Source: Sisyra terminalis
Lineage: Eukaryota > Arthropoda > Insecta > Neuroptera > Sisyridae
Direction: 5' to 3'
NCBI GenBank assembly: GCA_958496175.1
Contig: OY292274.1
Location: forward strand, 26,823,482-26,887,481
DNA length: 64,000 nucleotides
Shown: positions 39,201 to 50,524 of the stretch, one piece after another
Layout of the letters: the number at the start of each line of letters is the position of its first letter
How positions within the stretch are numbered: the stretch's first letter is position 1
Program-made: the position numbers and the translations under genes
Notes under the pieces: generated by a model
What the model saw: the letters and a program-made list of their open reading frames with translations, nothing else
The model's database searches: none
Told to the model about the DNA's origin: nothing

Positions 39201-42200
39201 ATCAAACAACCAAATTCATCCCGAAATGAACGTCCCATACATAAAAGACTTTCTAATCCAACTCACAAGGAATTTCCTTAACGACCTAGAAAATTGTCCT
39301 AGTGCAGTAGAACTAGGCTTGGGGAAAACTATAAATCAAAGAGGGCTTAAGCGGAAACACCCTCAAGAGCTTCAAGAAATAGCAGTTGCTTGACCACAAG
39401 GTCAAGAACAATCAGTAAATAAAAAAAAACAGAGGAATAAAGTTCGACTCCTCCAGCTACTTAAGCCCCGCTAAAGATCAATTACCTGCTATCACCATCA
39501 GGAAATAGCGACACATTGCTGAACTAGTACAAATTACATAAAAGTCCACAAAAAAAAATTCGACCTCAATGAATTATGAATGTATCAAACCGACTTGCGT
39601 AAAAATATTAGCTCATGTTTATAAGTCATCATAAATCTTATTATAAATCATGTACACTATCTTTGTTTGTTTCTTACCAATACTGGTGAATCTACGCAAA
39701 AATTTGGGGGTACTATAAATCATTTTTTCAAACATTTTATTTTTAAATTATTAAGCAAAAATACATAAAGGAATGGAAGAAAAGTGATGTTCTCCAAAAA
39801 ATAGAAGACTGCTTGTCCGTAGAATGAGGTGTAAAGGTAACTTTAAGGCTTCTCAAAGGAACCGGAGCTTTTAAAGACCTATAATCCAGGTGTGAATTGT
39901 GATGTATTCAAATTTCGAACAAGTACAAGAGTTTAAAATGTGATAGTCGCTAATGACTCTGGCCGTTGAAACGACTATAAATAACTGAGGGAAAACAAAT
40001 ATACCCTATACAATGAAAATAGATAGTACTTTGGAATTTAATTCGCTAGGTACTTTGCATATTTAAAATTCGCCAGAGTCACACAAGGGTACGAATCTAT
40101 AAGCTCAGTTCCTTTACAATGACATCTCGTTTAATATTGATAAATTAATAACAAATTTATAATTAGTACCTAATGGTTTTGAATAAAATTTCAAATTTAT
40201 GTACAATGATTATAAAAATTAAAATTGTATGTTCTACCATTTATGACGTATTTTTAAATATACTGAAATAAATAAAAATCTCTAATTTCGATTTCTTATA
40301 TTAAAGGTTGATAATTTTGATAGCAATAATGAAAGAGAAAAAATATTTTTTTCCTAAATTATTTATTAATATTGCTTAAAAATTTGCAATTAGAAATGCT
40401 AAAAAAAATATAGAATATAGGTTAAAAAGCTAAGAAAAGAATATAAAATTTGGAGGCTTACAATAAGTATCGGATAACAGATTACAAGTTCAAATTTGGA
40501 AAATAAAATTCGTAAAAGCTGGCAAACTTTCAAATATTTGGGATCAACTATTCATCGGGGTGGTATTTGCTTAAGAGAAAAAAAATAAAAATGGCGCAGG
40601 AAAAGCAAGCTACAAAACAATCACAAAACATCACAAAAGTTAATATGAAATAAGACACTTATCAAAGAAAACAAAAATACGAAATCTTTTAAAGTTTAAC
40701 CCAAAATATAGCTTTGTACGGAGCAGGAGTATGGCAAATGACAACGACCATAGAAACAAATTAAGAACATAAAATTAGACTATTTTAAAAGATTTTTAAA
40801 AGTCACAAGAAATCATAAAATAAGAACAGAAGAAACATGGCGACGATTGGAGGTTAAATGGTCTATGACAAGGCCACTAGAAAAAGGGCATTACAATGGT
40901 CATATCCAAAAAATGCCAGATTACAGATGACCAAAAAGAGTATTAAATTGGAAACCCCAGGAAAGAGACAAAAAGGAAGACCAGTTCTACCAACGGAAAC
41001 TTACATCAGATAAACTATGGTAGAGAAAGATCTAAGCATTCTAAGACAGGGACATTGAAAAATCAAAGAATTCGTAATGGGAAAATGCCAAAGATGAGAA
41101 AGAAGAAATGGTATAAGTTAGGTGGATAACATAGATATAATAATTATAAGTAGAACTAAACAATTGTGAACCAATGTTTAGTTAACAAAGTATGTAGATA
41201 TAAAGTAAATGGAAAAAGTATTTAGAAATTAAAATTGGTCGATCAGACACAGGAAATATAATATGAGCATTGCAATTTGCATGGATAAAAACGTTATAAA
41301 CTGTGGCTCTTTTATGAAAACATTGCAAAGTATTATTTGACCTTCCTTATCTTTTCTATATTTTATATACTTTATTAAATTTATATACTTATATATAGAC
41401 TTTTATGTTTTGATCTTCAAATAATATATTTGTCTAGACTCTGGAGTAATGATCTTCAACCCTATGCCTGCGGATACCATGGCGCCTCCCGACCGTTTCA
41501 CGTGTACCCGCCGCTGTGCGACCACATTAAAAATATTTCTTTATTATAAATGTTTTGAAAAAAATTATATCGTTATAAATTTTCCCTTTGAAATAGCATC
41601 ATCTAGGTGTAGTTTGGTTTGTTTCCGTTTGTGTTAAAACGTTCTCCAGTGGTGCGTTCTTCCAATTCAGCTCAATTGGCAGAATTTTATGCTTTATATT
41701 TTTTTTGGAACTAAATATTTTTTATGTATTACCTACATGTATGTATTATTGGCTTTGGCCAAATGTAAAAATATCTTGAAAATTTTGGATAATTTTTCAC
41801 TTCAAAAAGGAAGTGTTATAAAAGCTATACAAAAGATATATAAACAAAAATGAATTCTTACTTTTACTGACGTAAACAAAATCGAACAGACTAAATAAAG
41901 TTAAAAATCATAGATGTTTATTACTTATCACACTCATATCTAGTACAATGGCTAAGAAATATAATTACAGAAGCTGAGATACTTTGGTAATTCAATTAAA
42001 CAATTTCCAAATTTGCAACGTTTCGTCAGCTAGTCGCTAACTTTTTCAGGAGAAATTTGAATGTTGATTGATTGAAGTTCAAATTTCCTGTGAAGAAGGT
42101 AACAACTAATCAACTAAACGTTGCAAATTTGAAAATTGTTTGAACTGCTAAATTGTTCCTCATAATTTTTTTGACCGATGTTAAATTTTTAAAATAAAAT

Positions 42201-42585
42201 TTCTTCATAATATTTTGCTCCCAAAAAGTTTTTAGTTTTTATTTTTTTGAAAGTTAAAAAAAGGGGAGCTTACAACCTAACTGATAAACGTTACAAAAAT
42301 TTACCTTTATTGTAAGAGTAAACTTCATTGTGATGATTTAGAAGGACTAGATCAGTTTCCGTTTCTAAATTTGCATACTTATTTTGAAGATTAAAAGCAA
42401 GTCTTTTTAATAGAAGAGAAAAATCTCTATGTTGCTCTTCACCAATCAAAACTAAAATATTTTATTTCCTTAATTTTAAAGCTCAAAAACAAGTATAAAT
42501 ACTTACTCATTTTCAAAACAAGTTTATTTTGAGCTTCTATTGAAGAAGTAGTTAAAATTATAAACAATAGTAATTTTGTTAACAT
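33209..42585 (-). CDS. Ir93a-like: Ionotropic receptor of IR93a type, copy 2
   Basis: Twelve exons on the minus strand: 42585-42507, 42451-42305, 38123-37917, 37851-37679, 35647-35093, 35038-34805, 34744-34645, 34511-34334, 34274-33969, 33901-33754, 33705-33536 and 33485-33209. They join in phase to 857 aa. A signal peptide (LLLFIILTTSSIEA) opens the protein. The amino-terminal domain to about 387 is poorly similar to copy 1. S1 carries IWTGYCIEIL and SFSEEREKVVDFVSP. The membrane core is almost as in copy 1: LTSFTPQGGGETPKALSGR, WLFVVLMLATFTANLAAF, LTVERMQTPVQSLEQL. S2 has WDYPISELY and FGEHPYAIAVKQGS, and the last helix is GGVFIATIFGLFVSMCTL. Most exon lengths equal those of copy 1. The pore/second-membrane exon is one 306-base exon where copy 1 has 184+122, so one intron is exactly missing. 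The acceptor of exon 5 (at 35648) is AT-rich and less sure. No disabling change is visible. Confidence 0.83.
35648..37678. other. Long intron of IR93a copy 2 with a hairpin
   Basis: A 2-kb intron that contains the strong palindrome at about 36405-36672 and no recognised coding region. Stretches at 36190-36290 and 36825-36925 share weak similarity with each other and may be older repeats. Confidence 0.5.
36405..36672. repeat. Hairpin-forming inverted repeat
   Basis: The arms, about 36420-36496 and 36557-36640, are inverse copies with few differences, both running through TTGCAACGTTTTGCAGTTTA-like and CGATTATAAATAA words. Weaker pairing (GAGTTTGAGGAT facing ATCCTCGAAAC) extends outwards. The loop is about 60 bases. 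It fits a foldback MITE inside an intron of IR93a copy 2. Confidence 0.7.
38690..38990 (+). mobile_element. Degenerate LINE 3' end (endonuclease-reverse transcriptase, RTE/L2-like C-terminus)
   Basis: Translations in broken frames give LEGKYSRGKF followed by IKELTGHL and later ETAYLVQNIETENYITKI. This is the order of the C-terminal block (EGKRSRGR, IKxLTG, aQdRexWR) of many insect endonuclease-reverse transcriptases. Several stops and frameshifts show it is dead. Confidence 0.55.
38991..39425 (+). mobile_element. Degenerate Jockey-type LINE 3' end
   Basis: In one frame from about 39050 it reads KEAIPRLIQLYPLINRRS, LS, then YRSFLTYSCAVW and VPYIKDFLIQLTRNFLNDLE. This matches the stretch after the reverse-transcriptase palm in Jockey-clade elements (LYPLxxRRSxLS, YkSxLtYgcpvW, and the ixeYIkxLaxkFf tail). 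An A-rich run follows at 39419. It is truncated at the 5' side, as is usual for LINEs. Confidence 0.65.
40460..41150 (+). mobile_element. Degenerate LINE 3' end (endonuclease-reverse transcriptase)
   Basis: Fragments FKYLGSTIHRGGIC near 40530, GHYNGHIQKMPD near 40890 and KRVLNWKPQ near 40940 appear in the order found at the C-terminus of insect endonuclease-reverse transcriptases (FKYLGSxI, GHxxRMpd, RPxRGRPr, W). Frameshifts and stops break it throughout. Confidence 0.65.
41985..42155. repeat. Near-perfect hairpin
   Basis: The left arm (41985-42061) and right arm (42077-42155) are inverse copies around a short loop, with shared words CAAATTTGCAACGTTT and TCAGGAGAAATTTGAA/TTCAAATTTCCTGTGA. 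It sits 150 bases from exon 2 of IR93a copy 2, within its intron. Confidence 0.7.
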
Positions 42586-43087
42586 TTTTGAAAAGCTCAA
42601 CGTTGACTATTGAGAACCTTTGATTTTCAAACTGTATAGGAATTCAAAACATTTGTGTAAAATTGTACTTTTAAACTATTATGGCTATATTAGTTTAAAA
42701 GCTTTTTACAATTATTTATGTAAGAGCTTTTGAAAATATAAAACATATTAAATTTTAAACATAAAATACATTTTATTTTCAAATGGATCTTGTCAAGTTC
42801 TTTTTTTGAAGGAATAAAGAGAGTTATTTTTCTAACTACTAATACATTTTCAAATTACATGTTTCAAGCATAATGTTGAATATTTTATGTGTAGGTAATG
42901 ATTATAAACATGAAAACCGTCCCTATTATTCTGTACTGATATCAGGGGGTATAAGATGCATATAATTAATTTAATGGGAATACATTTTTTTGAAAAAAGT
43001 TTTGCAATACAAAAAACATATTTATTTTTATTCATTTATAGCTATGTACATATAAAGTTTAAATGAATAATGTATATTTTTTATTGT

Positions 43088-43237
43088 TATTTACCATCGC
43101 TTTATAATTAATAAAATATTTAGCAACTCTAGGATTAATAAAATTCCATAAATCGAGAAAAATATATAAAATTCGCGGATTCGAATTCAACACGTACCAG
43201 TTTTGGAGCGATCATCTTGACCACTCGGCCACCAGTA
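43088..43237 (-). repeat. tRNA-derived SINE, copy S2
   Basis: On the minus strand it begins TACTGGTGGCCGAGTGGTC, has GCTCCAAAACTGGTA, a damaged B-box (AATTCGAATCC) and the family body to CCTAGAGTTGCTAAA and TAAAGCGATGGTAA. It is about the length of S1, so it is near full length. Confidence 0.8.
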
Positions 43238-44127
43238 CGCTTAATATATTGACCACTGAAATGAAGTTTTTATTAAAACAGAAAAATAAATACTTTAATA
43301 AATGTACCTATCCTAAGGGGCATTTCACGAGCAGTTTCACGTACCTGTGGAAAAAAGGAATTTCTGAAATTTGTTACATTTATTATACTTCCAGAGAACC
43401 TAAATGTATATTTACCTGATTATTTACGTAACATCACTTTATATCAATCAGATATTTATATCATAATGTTTAATTTTCTTCTAATAAACACCTAAAAATC
43501 CTGTTGAAATTTTAGAATTTAATTTATTTTTTTGGAGTTTTGACTTTTTTCATTCTTATTTCGCAACAATGACAAAAACATTGTGTTCGACTGTTCGATG
43601 GATGCCAACATATTTACAATACCAAATTTTATGATCGTTAAATTAAAAAAATAAGTCAACAGACTGTTCCTGACTTTTGCTTCCAAAAACAGGCTTTAGT
43701 GTTGAAATCTATTGTTTTATTGTACAGAACTCTCAAAATCGAAAAAAAATCGTTTCTCCATTTAGCGATACACTATGGCCACGGCCCTTCAATCTTTGTA
43801 CTAGATTTCGCTAACTTCAATCCGCTTCTACTCGTGCTATTGTTATAAACTTGTCAAAATCATAATTTCCATGCAATTATAGTTATTTTTTTAAGAAAAA
43901 CCGTTGAACAGCTTATACCGAAAGATTAATTATTCAAAGTATGATTTCTTGAGTGCAATGAACCATTCCTGTACCTAGTCGAATTTAATCGATCAAGAAA
44001 TAGAAAAAAATTCAGATAGTAAATTGCCTTTTAACATAGATCTTGTAAGTAAGAAATATTGATTTAAATGTACCATAAAATATGATTCCTAATATCGGCA
44101 TTTTAAAAAAGTCTAAAAATTCGATCA

Positions 44128-44236
44128 TTGTATCGAGAAAATTTTCAATATTTTTCGAATACGGATTTTTATTAGCCCTAAAGTTGCTAAAAACCTTGGT
44201 TATTATAAAGCGATCGTAAAAAGCAATTAAAAAAAA
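44128..44236 (+). repeat. SINE tail fragment, copy S5
   Basis: Contains the family body only: ATCGAGAAAATTTTCAATAT, ATACGGATTTTTATTA, GCCCTAAAGTTGCTAAA, ACCTTGGTTATTATAAAGCG, then an A-rich tail. The tRNA-like head is missing. Confidence 0.6.
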
Positions 44237-44898
44237 GTATGTGGTATTGGAATTTGGAGATGAAGAATAGACTATATCACCGTTTTATGACGCAATTTTA
44301 CATCATTTTGATGAAGATTGGTTTCTAATAATAAAATTTAAAAGTTTTAAATTTTATTACGACTCTGTTTTTTCAGTGTTTGTTTCACGTGAAATGTTCC
44401 ATAAATAAAAATATATTGCAGTAGTACTGCAATATTATGTAATATCATTTACCAAACTTTACCTTAACGTTTATTGATGTATTGCTTCAAATAAATATTT
44501 GGAATGCCAAGTCATTATTTCAGAATTGTTTTGGGTTTTTCCATTTCTTTCCATTTTTCCATTTCCATTTCCATATAACAATTTACCCTCTAATGTTTTT
44601 AATGATTCATGGTTAAGTGAATTAACTATAATGTTGAAAAAGTTCAATACTAAATACTTGTCGATCCCAGAAGAAGAATACTTGGTAATCGAAATACGTT
44701 TCTGGAGGAACATTGACTTAATGTCCTGTTTATATCTATTTTTTGACTAGATACTACCATAAATGATAATATTTGTATTGTAAATAAAGTGTACACTTTG
44801 CCAAAAAATCTAATTTAATTTTAACTAGTAATAAGAAGTGATTTGAAACACTTAAGCTTGAACAAGATTATTATTTTTATCCATTAATTTTTTAGTAC

Positions 44899-47800
44899 TT
44901 ATTTTTTCTTACGTAGTTCCAATACTAAGGAAATAATTGCTAACAAATAAGTGACACTAGCGACAATAAAAATTCCTCCTGAAATAGTAATAGTTAATGT
45001 TTTGATAGTATAATTCGAAAAAAATCGTCCAAAAATAATAAATTTACCAAAATTTTTAAAACCCACACTGTATTCGTCTGAGGAGAAATCTTTGTTGCAA
45101 TTATTATTTTTTCCTGAATTCCAGTATTTTTTTCTTAAGGAAGAAAAAAATTTTTGCTCGTGCAATATAGAAATGCTAAAATAAATATGAATTATATTTT
45201 CAACATTAATTTGTTGAATTGAAAAATACGTTTTTGTTAAATTTTTGGTGAGTTGACTTTTCTTTTGTACGGCTAACGCGATGGGAGCAACAGCAAACAT
45301 AGATCCTGAAGTTATTAAGTCACAATGCAGTTTCGAAGCATACATTACTTCATCGGAATCATGAATTAATATATATTGACCTTCCGTATCATCTAAAAGC
45401 TAGTTGAAAGTAATAATAATAAAAAAGTTATTAATTATATTATTAAATACTCTCTGAGCAGCTTCTGCGAAAGTTTTAGATAAATTATAACGTTTCATTT
45501 CATTTACCATCGGAAGAAAACGATCGAATGTTGGATAACGCCAAATACGATATTTTTTACGATCATTCATTTCTTTTAAAGTTTTATTTCTCCAAAGGCT
45601 ATGAATATATAAATAAAAATATAAAAATAAAAAGACAAACATTAAGAAACTATCATTGTTACATATAACATTTTACTTGAAAATAGTTTTTTCTGCTTCG
45701 ACGCATTTTTTGAAATATTTCAATGTATATGAATCATTAACTCCGATAAGTTGTACTTCTTCTTGTATCAAAACATCATCGATTGTATTTAGTTTCACCT
45801 ACATTAATATAAGTAAACTTCTATTAAAACTGGAAAAGACAATCAAATGAAAACATTACAAATATACCGTTTTTTTTTCAGTTGTTAAATATGAGGCAAA
45901 ATTAGCTGTAAATATTGTCAAAACCAAAACGGAAAATATCCAAAATATAATGACAAGTAATCGAGCTGATAATGATTGTGGTGGTTCACCACCTCCTTGG
46001 GGCGTAAGTGATGTCGCCACAAACCAAAAGCTTTCCCGCAAAGAAAAATGTCTAAAATAATTTTATGTAAAAATGTCTTATAATGAATGCAATAATCGGT
46101 TTTCCATGCCTCATTGATGTATTAGAGCCATAACTGTTTCTTGCAGAATACGGAGAGTATTTATCCAAAATCCAAAGTGCAATTGATGTAGAAATAAGGC
46201 CAAATAAAATAGCAAACCACACAATTGGTTTTAATACAATCAAAAATTCAAAAAGTGAATGCTCCTTAGCAATTACTCTCATCACTGCAAATAATTAAAA
46301 AAAAAATATAACTTTTTGATTTTCTCTTTTGTCTGTAAAGTTTCATCATGGACCGAGTTATTCGCGGAGTAAATTAAAAATAAAATATAAAATGCAACAT
46401 TGCCAAATATTGATGGAACTTGAGCCATTTTTTAATTTCTGCTGATAATTTTAAATTGACTTATCATACTCAATAGAATTTTTGGCATTGGTATACTTTT
46501 GACCAGTCATACTTAACCTTAAGCCCGTGGGCTGCATGGTTAACAAGTCGGTTAACAAGTTGCAAATTTTACAGAAGAATTAGAATTATGGTTATAGTGT
46601 ATAAAGTGTCTAAATCTACAGAGACTCTTATTTTCAATTCTTAGTTTGCAGCCCCAAAATCATTTCTTATAAAGTACTTATACGCATAATGCAAATATAT
46701 TCAACATAATAAATTTAAGATATCCAAAATGTGGCAGGATAACTGTTCCCTCGTAAATATTTGGCGATGCCTATTTTATATATAATGTAAACAGCATGTT
46801 ATATTATTACTTACGCATTAAGGATCCAATTTGATGAAATGAAGGAGTTATAAAATCAACAACGCTTTTACGATGTCTTGTCATAACGAGGTCTGTTACG
46901 GCTATGTCTAGATACTAATATTTCAAAAAGAAATAATGAAAATATGAGATTATATGGTATGTTTTACCACTATTTATACTTTTTCCGACAAATTTCCTAT
47001 AAGTCCAGTCCATGAACCATTTACAGATTTACCATAATCAAATTTAGAAAAAGTAATAATTTTGTAATCAAAGTTCATCATTTCGGCTAATTTTTTAATA
47101 AAGTCTAACGAAAATCCTCTTTTTTCTAGGACGTTGTCATTATTTTCGTTTTCAACTTCATAATACCATGGTTCCTTCTGAAATCAAAGTACGAATATTA
47201 AATTATATGAACGCTTACTGTCAATGTATTTAATGGAAAATCTTACCATTATAACACCAATACGTAAAAATGGTTTTAATGTATAATCATCCTTAACATT
47301 TACTATTCCGAAACTATGCACCCATTGTTTTATTATTACTGGTTCTAGATTGTCGTTTATTTGAATAATGTCAAATTTTACCGAAACTTCCACCTCAAAT
47401 CTTTTAATATCATATGCTAAGAATTTATAATTTAAAAAATATTCATCCATAATTTTTGAAAATACGTATGCCAGTTTTCTATCAGAATCAGAACTCTTGC
47501 TATGATTACAAAAAATTTGCTTTGATTTTATTTCAGAGGAATGGATTGCTGAAAAGTGCAATAATATATCTGAGATTGTTGCAAAGAATGCCTGCATTGT
47601 TTGTTCACGAAAAAATTCATTTTCGTCGATACAATCACAATCAGTTTGCATGTATTTGATAAGACAACACATTGCTTTATTTGCTTGCAAAATAATCATT
47701 TTTGGTTTCAATATTTTTATATTATCGAGGCTACTGTAGTCCTCAAGAATTAAAATCCATTTTTCTGGTTTTATGTAACCTACTTGTGGCTGAATCTTAA

Positions 47801-49702
47801 AAAAATAAAATAAACAAATTTTAGTTTCCTAGGTATATAGTTTTTCATCTAAAAATACAGAACTCAAAATAATTTTTTTAGTAGATCATTTTACTTTGCA
47901 ATATTTTGTATAAATTATTTTTTATTTTTCAGACATATAACTTTTAAGATAGTTGATAGATAATCGGATAGTATAAACTGATTCTTGGTCATTTATCTAA
48001 ATTGGATCTACCAAAAACTGTTTTCTAAAAAGATTTTTTGCCAAATATGTTTTTATTAACTTTGGTAAACGTAACTCAGTTTAATATACATCTTTAATCC
48101 GCTTAGGTAGAGATAGCCGGGCTTTTTCCGTAATCCGTAACTTTGTACGTAAATCCATCTTGCTGTATAAGAATTACTTTTGTAATAGTTATTACCTTTT
48201 GAAATAAAGTTGTTACATTATTGGAATGAGCAAAAAGCGCATAATGTGATGGTTCTGGGAAAATTCGTGTCGAATTAAAATTTAATGCATTGATTATTCT
48301 AACTTCAGATTGCCCAAAAAAATATATATAAGATTGCTCTAGTTCTGAAATTGAAAAATTATTAAAAGTTTTCTTAAGTGTATTACAAGCTATGGCAATT
48401 AAAGTGAAAATACAAGGATTTTTCTAACTAATCAAAAACTGGAATTCATAACATACGCTTAATTAAAAGTCAAAGTATTCATATGTGATTAATGTTACTG
48501 AAAAGAAAATCTATTTAAGCACTAAATTTTAGGGATAAAAATCAAAACTGAATTGATACTAATTATTCGGCAGTTCTTCGAATAGTGATTCCCAAAGTTG
48601 ATTAGACCACAATTTTCCTCACAAAAAAACTTCCAAATTTGGGACTCTTCTCTTGGTTTTCATGACTTGACAAAAAAAGGACTAAACTATATGAATGAAG
48701 TAAAATTCAAACAAGAAAAAAACTTCACTTTAAATCGAAAATTTGATTTCACGAACAACTCAATATTTTTCGCGACCTATGCTTTAAGAAATACTGTTTT
48801 AGAGAAAATACTGTTTTTTATTTATAAATTTAAATAACTATTACTGTAATTTTGTAAGTTTGTGTTAGGTCAAGTGAGAAACATTAAGTGGAAGCTTTTC
48901 AAATTTGAACTTTGAACATTAAGCATTGACATTCACTGGTGATTGTTAGGCGATACTTACTAAATACATTTACAAATACATACCAAAAAGAAATACTCAT
49001 TTCTTACATACATGCTAGCGAAGAGCTTTTTTTTCATTAAATTTTATTAAAAAAATATTTACTTACCATTTTCTTCTTCAAAAAATAAAACCGCATCATT
49101 TCCGTTAACTGTTTCAAAATATCGTTTGAAAACTTTCAAAACTGGTACTAAAGAAATATCAAACCGAATATATGGAATCCCAAAAATGCTGCAAACATCT
49201 TTTGCAATTTGCATTCCATGCCAAGTTATATCAATTACAATACTTAAATGATTCGATGGTAACAAACTACAAACTTTTATAAACACGTGAATATTTGACG
49301 TAATTGATAAATTATACAAATCATTTCTTACAGTTTGTGGCCTTTATAGATGAATTATCAGAAATATAAATCGTATCGATATTTATTAACGGTTGAGTTT
49401 TATAAACCTTTTTATTAAGTGCGTTAACAATCCAGCTTAGCTCTTTTACACTTTCATGTGATTCTTTGAGAATAACTGAAAGTATAAAAGATTACGAGTA
49501 TTAGTTCAAAATATATGTAAATGTATAGTCAATATATTTTAAAAAAATAATTAAATGAATAAAATTATTATTTTATTTTAATATATTTAATAAAACAATT
49601 AGTTGGATTAGTAATTTTACCTAGAGTTATATTTACTTTAGAGTCAGTTTTGGGCACGATTATGATAAAAATGCTCAAAAGATAATATTTTGAAAACCAC
49701 AT
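44899..49702 (-). CDS. Ir93a-like: Divergent ionotropic receptor of the IR93a lineage, copy 3
   Basis: Thirteen exons on the minus strand: 49702-49621, 49475-49332, 49273-49067, 48344-48196, 47789-47247, 47177-46980, 46914-46815, 46284-46110, 46051-45868, 45798-45677, 45598-45451, 45399-45230 and 45175-44899. They join in phase to 832 aa. Exon order and most lengths equal copies 1 and 2 (207, 543, 100, 184, 122, 148, 170, 277), so it is a true paralogue. The pore loop is kept (VATSLTPQGGGEPPQSLSAR), but the next helix reads LVLTIFTANFASYLTTEKKT. The S1 region equivalent to AALTMTADREEVIDF is TDLVMTRHRKSVVDF. The S2 motif equivalent to FAEQPYAVAVQQGS is MFAVAPIALAVQKKS. The cysteine-rich part of the amino-terminal domain is altered (AMCCLIKY, CDCIDE). 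The intron 46109-46052 appears to be GC-AG. It could be a functional receptor with new specificity or a young pseudogene still open. Confidence 0.78.
46052..46109 (-). other. Apparent GC-AG intron in IR93a copy 3
   Basis: Between exons 8 and 9 of copy 3 no GT donor exists in the right place. Using GAG|GC as donor and TTTTAG as acceptor gives a 58-base intron, keeps the phase and rebuilds the same split arginine codon (AG|A) as in copies 1 and 2. Confidence 0.6.
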
Positions 49703-50462
49703 TTTGTCTTGAAGAAAACAAATTTCCATTATATAATGCACTTTCCATGTATTTATTTTTTTTCATATTTTTATAAATCCATTTTTACATATTCCCATAA
49801 ATCTTTCTGATAATATCTTAGTTTTACTATGATTTATTACGATTTTTTTATCGTAATATGATCATTTAATGATACCAAAAACAAATTTTTTTATAAGAAA
49901 TTATATATTAATCAATACATAACTATGAATTATTATACTTTGTATAAATTTTTTTTAGAAATCTAGTAAAATTATTAAACTTGATTAAAAAATACACGCT
50001 AAATTCAAGCTTATGGAAAAACTGTTTATTTAAATATCTTAATATTCGTCACAAGAGCTTTATCATTTTTCTTTATCATAAACAAAGCTTTACGTATTTT
50101 AAATTCTGTTGGGAAATAGACTCATTGGACATCCATTGTTAGTAATAATACCATTGATAGGAAATATGGGCAGCAATTCATAATAGATTTATTGTTAAAA
50201 AATAAAAGTAATATCCATTTTTTTCCTCTCAAAATCCTTCTCTTAGCCGATGTATAGTTACTATTAGATATGTATGATATGTAAGACGCAAATTTTAGGT
50301 CTTTCAGGTCATATATGTTTTATCCATTGGAGTTTTTTTTTTGGCTATAACCATTGTGAATAGATACGACTTATTATACCCAGCGAAGTCAGAAAAAAGT
50401 ATCTTAATTGCTTTAAAGTATCTAAGATTTTGTATCTTAGTTCCTTTCTTTTTTAGCCAAGT

Positions 50463-50524
50463 GTAACTAGTATACACTTCTAGTATACTTCTAGTAACTA
50501 GTATACACTAGTATTATACACTTC
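50463..50524. repeat. Local tandem/inverted ACTAGTATACAC repeats
   Basis: Words of the form CTAGTATACACTT follow each other several times in both senses. This is low-complexity expansion, probably within a degenerate MITE. Confidence 0.5.

Larger units (their letters stand above)
38124..42304. other. 4.2-kb intron 2 of IR93a copy 2, filled with transposon remnants
   Basis: This intron separates the second and third coding exons of copy 2. The equivalent introns are 62 bases in copy 1 and 58 in copy 3, so the extra length is insertion. It carries two adjoining LINE 3' fragments (38690-39425), another LINE 3' end (40460-41150), a possible hAT-like end near 41448-41520 and a hairpin at 41985-42155. 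Confidence 0.7.
42586..44898. other. Spacer between IR93a copies 2 and 3
   Basis: Holds a full SINE on the minus strand (about 43088-43237), a SINE tail on the plus strand (about 44128-44236) and otherwise AT-rich sequence with no recognised gene. The promoter of copy 2 should start just right of 42585. Confidence 0.55.

Noticed and set aside
41448..41640. Short open frame in a GC-richer patch beginning near CTTCAACCCTATGCC
   Set aside because: No known protein. The start resembles a hAT-type transposon end, but I could not find a matching inverse end, so no feature is claimed.
22819..49702. Reading the three receptors as IR25a paralogues
   Set aside because: They share the iGluR-like layout with IR25a, but the motifs FTANLAAFLTVERMQTPVQS, RIWDYPIKEQYGH and GVFIATLFGLALAMITL are of IR93a type. 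IR25a has a SYTANLAAFLTVSRLDTPVES-type sequence.
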